In this document: piece by piece, positions 1-5,970 of the stretch | Layout: each line of letters starts with the position of its first letter | Numbering within the stretch: the first letter of the stretch is position 1 | Origin: an uncultured bacterium | GTDB taxonomy: Bacteria; Bacteroidota; Bacteroidia; Bacteroidales; Bacteroidaceae | NCBI GenBank assembly: GCA_905215575.1 | Contig: CAJMQV010000064.1 | Location: 1 to 10,225 of the forward strand | Direction of reading: 5' to 3' | DNA length: 10,225 nucleotides | Translations under genes and position numbers: made by a program | Notes under the pieces: model-generated | The model's database searches: none | Told to the model about the DNA's origin: nothing | What the model saw: only the letters and a program-made list of their open reading frames with translations

Positions 1-658
1 CCAAAGATTTGTCATCTTCATAAACAGCCCACTCCAGGAAATACGGACTAAAGTCCTTACAAGCATTCGCGTCATCTGCATCAAGCATAAAATTGTTTGT
101 CGGATCACTCAAATACCATTTTCCGTCCAGACAAACATACAGCCAAGCATGTCCCTGCCCCCAGGTAAATCCATTGGCACTGACTACCGGAATGTTCTGA
201 GACAGAAGCATCACTTTAAGCAAATTGGATTTTCCCTGGCAAATTCCTTTTCGATTCTTAAACACAGGATAAGGATCGTTGTCTGACTCTGTATACTCAA
301 TACTATTATAAACCCAAGTTAAAAGACAGTCGTGAATGGCTTTTTGGGATGTCATTCCAACCACAATCTTATCCACATAGTCTTTGATTTCCTGATACTG
401 CTCCGTAGTAATTTTTGTATCGTACAGAGAAAGGGCCTGCTCCGGATTTCCGGCTTTAAGAATTTGCATAGCCTTTTCGTGATAGGTACCTTCAAGAGCC
501 ACAGCATCGTCTTCAACCGGGAAAAACTGATTAGCATCGGAATTTCCTTTATCTACTTCCTCTGTAGAAGGTGAGAACTGAAAATCATCCATTTGTGTGC
601 TACAGGATGTCAAAACACCCGCACACAAAAAAGCGCAAAAAATAGGTAATTTTCTCAT
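1..658 (-). CDS. Transglutaminase-like lipoprotein, 3' end missing (cut by window edge)
   Basis: The reading frame is open from ATG at 658 down to the window edge (219 codons visible). Residues 1-19 are a lipoprotein signal peptide: basic start MRK, a hydrophobic stretch, then lipobox LTSC with the lipidated Cys at residue 19. Residues about 100-190 look like a transglutaminase-like (papain-fold) domain: GICQGKSNLL with the candidate nucleophile Cys140, GHAWLYV with His170, and WYLSDPTNNF with Asp185, in the Cys-His-Asp order and spacing of that superfamily. In Bacteroidetes such lipoproteins are often longer and carry further C-terminal domains such as leucine-rich repeats; that part lies outside the window. 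The protein is probably anchored in the outer or inner membrane. Whether it acts as a protease, a cross-linker or a binding protein cannot be told. It is divergent from rpsP. Confidence 0.85.
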   Translation of the reverse strand, partial: MRKLPIFCAFLCAGVLTSCSTQMDDFQFSPSTEEVDKGNSDANQFFPVEDDAVALEGTYHEKAMQILKAGNPEQALSLYDTKITTEQYQEIKDYVDKIVVGMTSQKAIHDCLLTWVYNSIEYTESDNDPYPVFKNRKGICQGKSNLLKVMLLSQNIPVVSANGFTWGQGHAWLYVCLDGKWYLSDPTNNFMLDADDANACKDFSPYFLEWAVYEDDKSL

Positions 659-934
659 GTTGGCAATTTAAAAGTTTAAAATAATGTTGCCAAATATAAT
701 AAAAAACAATATCCATGGTCTTTATTATAACTTTTTTTATCAAAACCACAGTTACTTAAAAGAAGAAATTAACAAAGAACTAATTAAAAACGCAAAGCCC
801 AAACGCCCGGGGAACATTCTTCACGTTTCATCAAATCACTATAAAACTGATAATACAAAGAATAGAGAAGTAAAACAAGTAAAGAAAAACAATCGTTAAA
901 ATAGCAAAGCCCACAAAAAAACAGGCCTTAACCC
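659..934. other. AT-rich intergenic region between two divergent genes
   Basis: This is an A-rich stretch between the start of the lipoprotein gene and the rpsP promoter. An open frame of 71 codons (684-899) has no recognisable motif, is Lys/Asn-rich as expected from A-rich DNA, and lies across the candidate minus-strand promoter, so I do not call it a gene. Apart from that promoter and the short inverted repeat near 660-693, I see nothing in it. Confidence 0.6.
691..698 (-). promoter_or_regulatory. Candidate -7 box for the transglutaminase-like lipoprotein gene
   Basis: Read on the minus strand this is TATATTTG, an exact match to the Bacteroidetes -7 consensus TAnnTTTG, 33 bases before the ATG at 658. 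No TTTG is seen at the expected -33 distance, so it is only a half match. A 7-bp inverted repeat (TTGGCAA at 660-666 and TTGCCAA at 687-693) overlaps the box and touches the start codon. Confidence 0.35.
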
Positions 935-965
935 TTTGGTATATCAAAGATTTATTATACCTTTG
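935..965 (+). promoter_or_regulatory. rpsP promoter (Bacteroidetes primary sigma type)
   Basis: TTTG at 935-938 and TACCTTTG at 958-965 are separated by 19 bases, an exact fit to the Bacteroidetes housekeeping promoter TTTG-N(19-21)-TAnnTTTG. Transcription should start near 970-973, leaving an AT-rich leader of about 50 bases before the rpsP ATG at 1023. Confidence 0.85.
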
Positions 966-1022
966 CGCCGCTATTACGAGTTAATGGCATATTTCAAACC
1001 TATAAACAATTAAAAATTATTT

Positions 1023-1559
1023 ATGGCAACTAAAATCAGATTACAGCGTAGAGGACGTAAGAGCTATGCATTCTATAGCATCGTTATCGCTGACGTAAGA
1101 GCACCACGTGATGGTAAGTTTACAGAGAAAATTGGTACTTACAACCCGAATACCAATCCGGCCACTGTAGATTTGAAATTCGATCGCGCTCTTTATTGGG
1201 TAGAAGCTGGCGCACAGCCAACTGATACTGTTCGCAACATTCTTTCTAACGAAGGTGTATACTTGATGAAGCACCTGCGTGGCGGTGTAAAGAAGGGTGC
1301 TTTTGATGAGGCTACCGCTCAGGCTAAATTCGAGGCTTGGAAGAGCGACAAGCAGAAGGGTATCGAGGCTTTCGAAGCAAAGAAGGCTGCTGACCCTAAA
1401 GCTGCTGCTGCTGCTCGTCTGGACGCTGAGAAGAAAATTAATGAAGAGATCGCTAAGAAAGTAGCTGAAAAGAAAGCTGCTGCCGCTGCTGCTCAGGCTG
1501 AGACAGAGGCTGCTGCCGAGGCTACTGCAGAAGAAACTGAAACTCCTGCTGAAGCATAA
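1023..1559 (+). CDS. rpsP: 30S ribosomal protein S16 with long C-terminal extension
   Basis: Ribosomal protein S16 is a small-subunit assembly protein that binds 16S rRNA. Residues 1-85 are the conserved S16 fold: start MATKIRLQRRGRKSYAFY, then IVIADVRAPRDGKFTEKIGTYNP and the helix DTVRNILSNEGVY. S16 is usually 80-90 residues, whereas this one has 178. Residues about 95-178 form a Lys/Ala/Glu-rich tail, probably a long helix (AEKKINEEIAKKVAEKKAAAA) ending in an acidic Ala/Glu/Thr segment. Such tails occur in Bacteroidetes S16, so this is a lineage trait and not a fusion artefact. The ATG at 1023 has no Shine-Dalgarno sequence and sits in A/T-rich DNA, as is normal in this phylum. The gene is monocistronic here, with its own promoter and terminator and without the rimM/trmD partners seen in many other bacteria. 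Confidence 0.97.
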   Translation: MATKIRLQRRGRKSYAFYSIVIADVRAPRDGKFTEKIGTYNPNTNPATVDLKFDRALYWVEAGAQPTDTVRNILSNEGVYLMKHLRGGVKKGAFDEATAQAKFEAWKSDKQKGIEAFEAKKAADPKAAAAARLDAEKKINEEIAKKVAEKKAAAAAAQAETEAAAEATAEETETPAEA

Positions 1560-1600
1560 ACATTTTAATTTCTTTCGCTTCTTTCAAACAAACATTTTAG

Positions 1601-1638
1601 AAAGGCTTTACCCTCGGGTAAGGCCTTTCCCCTTTTTA
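1601..1638 (+). terminator. Intrinsic terminator of rpsP
   Basis: AAAGGCTTTACCC at 1601-1613 pairs with GGGTAAGGCCTTT at 1616-1628 (one G-U wobble, with the innermost pairs opening to a CTCG loop). A short C run and then TTTTT at 1633-1637 follow. It lies 41 bases after the rpsP stop codon. Confidence 0.85.
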
Positions 1639-1851
1639 TATCCCCCTACTCTACTTCTTTTCTGATCCCGTCGAAACAACCGCTTCATTAAAATCGGACA
1701 ACCGACCCACAATACTATTTGACGACAGAACATCCCCCGCGCTTAATATTCTTTATTTTTGGTTTATTCTTCCTATCGGAGCAATGCCATTCATCATTTT
1801 ATCCGTATATTTATCCCGAAACAAACCAAAATCAAAGAAAAACAAACCACT

Positions 1852-2352
1852 ATGAAACTGAAAAACCTTTGCATCCTGACCTTATTCGGCGGATGCACAC
1901 TGACCATAGCCCCGGGATGCGCACGCAGCACAACAGGACAAAACATGACCGGAAGCGGCGACACGGCGCAAATCGTCAAAAAGGCTTTGCAGGAAAAAGC
2001 CTTCAAGGTTCATGTCACACAGATGTATCCGCAAAACCGCCGCGCCCGTTCGCTCACCACTTATTACTCTCTGGAGTTACGCAATGATTCCGTGTTCTCG
2101 GATCTGCCTTACTTTGGCGAAGCCTATACTCCCCAGATGCCCAACGACAAGGGGCTGGTGTTCGAAGGACCGGTCATGAATCTGAAAATCACTCCCGAAC
2201 GGAAAGAGAAAACCGTGATCTCCTTCGACGCACGCAACAACGGAGACACTTATAACTATTATGTTACGCTGTGGAACAATGGAGTTTCCGACATCAGAGT
2301 GCAGGCCATGCGCCGGCAGTCCATCTCCTATCACGGCGAATTGGAGGAGTAA
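1852..2352 (+). CDS. DUF4251-like exported protein of unknown function
   Basis: I chose the ATG at 1852, giving 166 residues, because it opens directly into a signal peptide (MKLKNLCILTLFGGCTLTIA). The frame runs further upstream, but that part does not look like a signal or a conserved sequence. Cys15 and Cys23 are possible lipidation sites; neither has a textbook lipobox (FGGC, APGC), so lipoprotein status is uncertain. The mature part resembles the Bacteroidetes DUF4251 family: a central YYSLELRNDSVFSDLPYFGEAY segment, a strand ending ISFDARNNG, and a C-terminal NNGVSDIRVQAMRRQSISYHGEL, consistent with a small beta-rich periplasmic or surface protein. The role is unknown. It is flanked by the rpsP terminator and its own terminator, so it is probably transcribed alone. 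No convincing promoter was found upstream; TATTTTTG at 1754-1761 matches only the -7 element. Confidence 0.85.
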   Translation: MKLKNLCILTLFGGCTLTIAPGCARSTTGQNMTGSGDTAQIVKKALQEKAFKVHVTQMYPQNRRARSLTTYYSLELRNDSVFSDLPYFGEAYTPQMPNDKGLVFEGPVMNLKITPERKEKTVISFDARNNGDTYNYYVTLWNNGVSDIRVQAMRRQSISYHGELEE

Positions 2353-2364
2353 TCTTCTCCGCGG

Positions 2365-2413
2365 GTGAGAAACAAAGAAAAGAACAGATTTTCTTTGTTT
2401 CTCACTTTTTTTT
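2365..2413 (+). terminator. Intrinsic terminator of the DUF4251-like gene
   Basis: The arms at 2365-2381 and 2389-2405 are a perfect 17-bp inverted repeat (GTGAGAAACAAAGAAAA on the left) around a 7-base loop, followed by eight T at 2406-2413. It begins 12 bases after the stop codon. The right arm contains the TTTG that serves as the -33 element of the thiamin promoter. Confidence 0.85.
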
Positions 2414-2423
2414 CCTAACTTTG
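2394..2423 (+). promoter_or_regulatory. Promoter of the thiamin operon
   Basis: TTTG at 2394-2397 and TAACTTTG at 2416-2423 are separated by 18 bases, close to the Bacteroidetes consensus TTTG-N(19-21)-TAnnTTTG. The predicted start is near 2429-2431, just before the riboswitch. The -33 element lies in the right arm of the preceding terminator and the T tract lies in the spacer. Confidence 0.75.
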
Positions 2424-2435
2424 TGGCAGACGAAG

Positions 2436-2519
2436 AAACAAAGGGGTGCCCGTTTGCTTGGCGGGCTGAGATCATACCCTATGAACCTGAAGCGGATTAT
2501 ACCGACGTAGGAATTGTTT
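2436..2519 (+). promoter_or_regulatory. TPP riboswitch (THI element)
   Basis: All conserved parts of the thiamin pyrophosphate aptamer are present in order. P1 is formed by AAACAA (2436-2441) and TTGTTT (2514-2519). GGGGTGCC follows at 2443-2450, then helix P3 (GCCCG/CGGGC), CTGAGA at 2466-2471, ACCC at 2476-2479, GAACCTGA at 2483-2490, the P5 hairpin CGG-ATTATA-CCG, and CGTAGGA at 2506-2512. The CTGAGA region contacts the pyrimidine of TPP and the P4/P5 arm holds the pyrophosphate in known structures. Its place ahead of thiE-thiC-thi4 fits feedback repression by TPP. Confidence 0.95.
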
Positions 2520-2662
2520 TTTGACAAACCAATCCTTTTCTTTATCGGCATGGCTTTTCGGGCTCCGGAGGTGCAGATTCATTCTGTCCGGACATCGGCA
2601 TGGCACACTCCCCTTGACATGAATTCGTCTGTACGAATTGTATAACCCGTAAACATATAGTT
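2520..2662 (+). promoter_or_regulatory. Leader between TPP aptamer and thiE, probable expression platform
   Basis: These 143 bases should hold the switching element. There is no clear intrinsic terminator, which favours translational or another form of control (inference). Visible structure: ATCGGCATGGC occurs twice, at 2544-2554 and 2594-2604, exactly 50 bases apart. Self-complementary CTCCGGAG (2563-2570) and GTCCGGAC (2586-2593) could pair with each other. A hairpin AATTCGT-CTGT-ACGAATT at 2622-2639 lies 23 bases before the thiE start. An ORF of 31 codons (ATG 2550 to TAA 2645) fills most of the leader; whether it is translated is unknown. Confidence 0.5.
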
Positions 2663-3277
2663 ATGCTGCAACTACAGTTTATCACGCATCATAATGAGCG
2701 TTTCTCTTATCTCGACTCGGCACGCATGGCACTCGAGGGCGGATGCCGCTGGATTCAGCTGCGCATGAAGCAGGCCGGCGAAGAGGAATTCATCGAGACT
2801 GCCGAGCAGGTACGCCGCCTGTGCGACCGCTATCAGGCCACGTTCATCATTGACGACCATGTGGAATGGGTGCACCGGGTAAAGGCCGACGGAGTGCATC
2901 TGGGCCTGAAGGATATGCCGGTGGACGAGGCACGCCGAATCCTCGGACCGGATGTGATTATCGGCGGCACAGCAAACACCATCGAGGATGTCGTGATGCA
3001 TGCCCAGAGAGACGCGAACTACATCGGTTGCGGACCGTTCCGCTTTACGACAACCAAAGAAAAGCTCTCGCCGATTCTCGGTCTTGAGGGATATCGGAAC
3101 ATCACGGCGGAAATGAAAAAGCGGGGTATCAGCCTGCCCATCGTAGCCATCGGCGGTATCACACGGGCAGACATTCCGGAAATCATGCAGACGGGAGTGA
3201 CAGGCATCGCTCTGAGCGGTACCATTCTGAATGCGGAGGATCCGGTGGAAGAAACCCGACGCATCCTGCAACTGTAA
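2663..3277 (+). CDS. thiE: Thiamine-phosphate synthase ThiE
   Basis: ThiE joins the pyrimidine (HMP-PP) and thiazole phosphate halves to give thiamin monophosphate in the cytoplasm. At 204 residues it is a normal single-domain TIM barrel. Family motifs: WIQLRMK (30-36), FIIDDHVEW (61-69), ADGVHLGLKDMP (75-86), IIGGTANT (99-106), YIGCGPFRFTTTKEK (120-134; the GPxxxTxTK pyrophosphate-binding loop), PIVAIGGI (159-166) and GIALSGTI (181-188). The ATG at 2663 begins MLQLQFITH, matching the usual first strand of the barrel. It is the first gene after the riboswitch, with 56 bases before thiC. HMP-phosphate kinase (ThiD) is not fused to it and is not in the window. Confidence 0.95.
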   Translation: MLQLQFITHHNERFSYLDSARMALEGGCRWIQLRMKQAGEEEFIETAEQVRRLCDRYQATFIIDDHVEWVHRVKADGVHLGLKDMPVDEARRILGPDVIIGGTANTIEDVVMHAQRDANYIGCGPFRFTTTKEKLSPILGLEGYRNITAEMKKRGISLPIVAIGGITRADIPEIMQTGVTGIALSGTILNAEDPVEETRRILQL

Positions 3278-3333
3278 ACCGGCAACGCTTCATTTCATCA
3301 AGAATCAATCAATTAACCGATTACCCAATAATT

Positions 3334-5070
3334 ATGGAAGATAAAATCAGAATTTCCTACCCGAACTCAGAGAAAGTGTATCTTCAGGGAGTGCGCTTTC
3401 CGAACATTCGTGTGGGTATGAGAAAAGTGAACCTGACTCCTACCGTAACCATCAACGACAAGGGAGAACAGGAATTTCACGAGAATGCCCCGGTGTTTGT
3501 ATACGACACCAGCGGCCCGTACAGCGATCCGAACATCGAAATCGATCTGAAAAAAGGATTGCCGCGCATGCGCGAACAGTGGATTCTGGACCGCGGCGAT
3601 GTGGAACAGCTCGAGGGCATGACCTCTGAATATGGACGGATGCGTCAGGCCGACAAGAGCCTGGACCATCTGCGCTTTGAACACATCACCCGCCCATACC
3701 GTGCCAAGAAAGGCCACTGCCCTACTCAGATGTATTATGCCAAGCAGGGCATCATCACCCCGGAAATGGAATATGTAGCCATCCGCGAGAACATGAACTG
3801 CGCCGAGCTGGGCATCGACACGCATATCACCCCGGAATTTGTACGCGACGAGGTGGCTGCCGGACGCGCCGTCATCCCGGCCAACATTAACCACCCGGAA
3901 GCCGAACCGATGATCATCGGCCGCAACTTCCTGGTCAAGATCAATACGAACATCGGCAACTCGGCAACCACTTCGAGCATCGAGGAGGAAGTGGAGAAAT
4001 GTGTGTGGAGCTGCAAATGGGGAGGCGACACACTGATGGACCTCTCCACCGGCGAAAACATTCACGAAACGCGCGAATGGATTGTGCGCAACTGTCCGGT
4101 TCCGGTAGGCACCGTGCCGATGTATCAGGCTATGGAGAAGGTAAAAGGAAAAGCCGAGGATCTGACTTGGGAACTGTTCCGCGACACACTGATCGAACAG
4201 TGCGAGCAGGGAGTGGATTACTTCACCATTCACTGCGGTATCCGCCTGAAGAACGTGCACTATGCCAACGAGCGTCTGTGCGGTATGGTGAGCCGCGGCG
4301 GAAGCATCATCTCCCAGTGGTGCAGCTATCATCAGAAGGAAAGTTTCCTGTATGAGCATTTCGACGACATCTGCGACATCCTGGCCCAGTACGACGTAGC
4401 CGTGTCCTTGGGCGACGGATTGCGACCGGGTGCCATCTTCGATGCCAACGACCGGGCTCAGTTTGCCGAACTCGACACGATGGGTGAACTGGTAGAGCGC
4501 GCGTGGGCCAAGAACGTACAGGCCTTTATCGAGGGACCGGGACATGTGCCGATGCACAAGATCCGCGAAAACATGGACCGTCAGATCGAAAAATGCCACG
4601 AAGCTCCGTTCTATACGCTCGGTCCGCTGGTAACCGACATCGCGCCGGGTTACGACCACATCACCAGCGCCATCGGAGCGGCACAGATAGGTTGGTACGG
4701 CACCGCCATGTTGTGTTATGTGACGCCAAAGGAACATCTGGCGCTGCCGAACAAGGAAGACGTGCGCAACGGCGTGGTCACTTACAAGATTGCCGCCCAT
4801 GCCGCCGACATCGCCAAAGGGCATCCGGGTGCCACCGTACGGGATAACGCCCTGAGCAAGGCCCGCTACGAGTTCCGCTGGAAAGACCAGTTCAATCTGG
4901 CTCTCGACCCGGACCGCGCCATGGAATACTACAAGAGCGGAAATCACTTCAACGGCAAATACTGCACCATGTGCGGACCGAACTTCTGTGCCATGCGCAT
5001 CAGCCAGCGCATGAAAAACTGCGAATTTGACGCCGAAGCACAGGCAAACATTCAGAACGACGAACAATAA
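3334..5070 (+). CDS. thiC: Phosphomethylpyrimidine synthase ThiC
   Basis: ThiC is a radical-SAM enzyme that rearranges aminoimidazole ribotide into HMP phosphate, releasing CO and formate. The 578-residue protein is full length and shows the classical motifs: YPNSEKVYLQG near the start, CPTQMYYAKQGIITPEMEY (129-147), GRNFLVKINTNIGNSA (196-211), GGDTLMDLSTG (230-240), VGTVPMYQA (258-266), FTIHCG (297-302), SRGGSIISQWC (320-330), SLGDGLRPG (358-366) and EGPGHVPMHKI (400-410). The C-terminal CX2CX4C motif (Cys544, Cys547, Cys552; CTMCGPNFC) binds the 4Fe-4S cluster that cleaves SAM. The enzyme is oxygen-sensitive, in keeping with an anaerobe. It lies second in the operon, 24 bases ahead of thi4. 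Confidence 0.98.
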   Translation: MEDKIRISYPNSEKVYLQGVRFPNIRVGMRKVNLTPTVTINDKGEQEFHENAPVFVYDTSGPYSDPNIEIDLKKGLPRMREQWILDRGDVEQLEGMTSEYGRMRQADKSLDHLRFEHITRPYRAKKGHCPTQMYYAKQGIITPEMEYVAIRENMNCAELGIDTHITPEFVRDEVAAGRAVIPANINHPEAEPMIIGRNFLVKINTNIGNSATTSSIEEEVEKCVWSCKWGGDTLMDLSTGENIHETREWIVRNCPVPVGTVPMYQAMEKVKGKAEDLTWELFRDTLIEQCEQGVDYFTIHCGIRLKNVHYANERLCGMVSRGGSIISQWCSYHQKESFLYEHFDDICDILAQYDVAVSLGDGLRPGAIFDANDRAQFAELDTMGELVERAWAKNVQAFIEGPGHVPMHKIRENMDRQIEKCHEAPFYTLGPLVTDIAPGYDHITSAIGAAQIGWYGTAMLCYVTPKEHLALPNKEDVRNGVVTYKIAAHAADIAKGHPGATVRDNALSKARYEFRWKDQFNLALDPDRAMEYYKSGNHFNGKYCTMCGPNFCAMRISQRMKNCEFDAEAQANIQNDEQ

Positions 5071-5094
5071 TAACCAACTAAAAATAAAAGCAAA

Positions 5095-5868
5095 ATGATC
5101 GAAACGAAAGTATCACAGGGCATTATCAGCACCTACTTTGAGAAAATGCAGAAGAATCTGAATCTGGACGTAGCCATCGTGGGTGGCGGCCCTTCAGGCA
5201 TCGTAGCCGCTTACTACCTGGCCAAGGCCGGTTTGAAGGTGGCTCAGTTTGACCGCAAGCTGTCTCCGGGTGGAGGTATGTGGGGCGGTGCCATGATGTT
5301 CAACCAGATTGTGGTGCAGGAAGAAGCCATGGATATCGTGCGCGACTTTGACATCAACTACGCTCCGTTTGAGGACGGTCTGTATGTGATGGACTCAGTA
5401 GAAAGTACTGCCGCCCTGCTCTACAAGGCCGTACACGCTGGAGCTACCATCTTCAACTGCTACTCGGTAGAGGATGTCATCTTCAAGAATGATGTGGTGA
5501 GCGGTGTGGTTGTAAACTGGACCCCGGTGTTGCGCGAAGGTCTGCACGTCGACCCACTGAACATTCTGGCAAAATGCGTGATCGACGGTACCGGACACGA
5601 CAGCGAAATGTGCTGCACCGTGGCCCGCAAGAACGGCATCAAGCTGAACACCGAAACCGGTGGTGTAATCGGTGAGCGCTCACTGGACGTGGTTGCCGGC
5701 GAGGACGAAGTGGTTAAGGGTACCAAAGAAATCTATCCGGGACTGTATGTCTGCGGTATGGCAGCCTCAGCCGTTTCCGGAACTCCACGTATGGGACCTA
5801 TCTTCGGCGGTATGCTGATGAGCGGTAAAAAGGTGGCCGAAATGATCATCGAAAAGCTGAAGAAATAA
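5095..5868 (+). CDS. thi4: Sulfide-dependent thiazole synthase, Thi4 family
   Basis: Thi4 enzymes convert NAD, glycine and a sulfur source into the ADP-thiazole precursor of thiamin. The 257-residue protein has an N-terminal Rossmann dinucleotide-binding motif VAIVGGGPSG (26-35), then SPGGGMWGGAMMFN (57-70), DVIF and NWTPV strands, VIDGTGHDSEM (162-172) and the C-terminal RMGPIFGGMLMSGKK (232-246). The key segment is LHVDPLN (150-156): His151 stands where yeast THI4 has its sacrificial Cys205, as in archaeal Thi4 of the Methanocaldococcus type. This indicates a multi-turnover, iron- and sulfide-dependent enzyme and not a suicide enzyme (inference from the residue). Genes like this are often mislabelled as ribulose-1,5-bisphosphate synthetase. 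It is the last gene of the thi operon, and its presence explains why thiS, thiF, thiG and thiH are absent from the operon. A hydrolase for the ADP-thiazole product is not seen nearby. Confidence 0.93.
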   Translation: MIETKVSQGIISTYFEKMQKNLNLDVAIVGGGPSGIVAAYYLAKAGLKVAQFDRKLSPGGGMWGGAMMFNQIVVQEEAMDIVRDFDINYAPFEDGLYVMDSVESTAALLYKAVHAGATIFNCYSVEDVIFKNDVVSGVVVNWTPVLREGLHVDPLNILAKCVIDGTGHDSEMCCTVARKNGIKLNTETGGVIGERSLDVVAGEDEVVKGTKEIYPGLYVCGMAASAVSGTPRMGPIFGGMLMSGKKVAEMIIEKLKK

Positions 5869-5910
5869 AAAAGCGCATGGGGTAAACCTACTCCAATGAC
5901 GGATAATTAG

Positions 5911-5952
5911 AAACAGAGCCATGGCAACGGATCAATTGCCATGGCTCTGTTT
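5911..5952. terminator. Strong hairpin between convergent operons, probable bidirectional terminator
   Basis: The arms at 5911-5927 and 5936-5952 are perfectly complementary over 17 bp (AAACAGAGCCATGGCAA on the left) around an 8-base loop. Reading plus, the stem ends in TTTGTTAATAT; reading minus, it ends in TTTCTAATTAT. Each side has only a short T tail. It sits 43 bases after the thi4 stop and 19 bases beyond the end of the minus-strand fasciclin operon, so one hairpin can serve both. Confidence 0.75.
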
Positions 5953-5970
5953 GTTAATATAAAGAAGGAT

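Noticed and set aside
684..899. 71-codon plus-strand frame ahead of rpsP
   Set aside because: It is Lys/Asn-rich as expected from A-rich DNA, overlaps the candidate minus-strand promoter, and has no promoter of its own.
1754..1761. TATTTTTG as promoter of the DUF4251-like gene
   Set aside because: It matches the -7 consensus, but the nearest upstream TTTG (1718-1721) is 32 bases away, too far for the -33 element, so the real promoter is unresolved.
1719..2087. 122-codon frame overlapping the DUF4251-like gene
   Set aside because: It is out of frame with the signal peptide and conserved LPYFGEAY/ISYHG segments, and its translation is low-complexity His/Arg-rich.
2520..2662. A truncated thiS gene in the thiamin leader
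   Set aside because: ThiS needs about 65 codons and a C-terminal Gly-Gly. The only leader ORF has 31 codons and ends in Val, and a Thi4 route would not need ThiS.
2672..3271. 199-codon frame antisense to thiE
   Set aside because: It is a shadow of thiE; the translation is Cys/His-rich and motif-free, and no promoter or terminator fits it.
3367..5067. Long 566-codon open frame on the minus strand opposite thiC
   Set aside because: It is the antisense shadow of a high-G+C coding gene. Its translation shows no family motif, while the plus strand encodes full-length ThiC with all conserved motifs.
2663..5868. Horizontal transfer of the thiamin operon, suggested by its higher G+C than the flanking genes
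   Set aside because: No mobile element, repeat or tRNA borders it, and its promoter type and start regions are those of the host phylum. The base composition alone is not enough.
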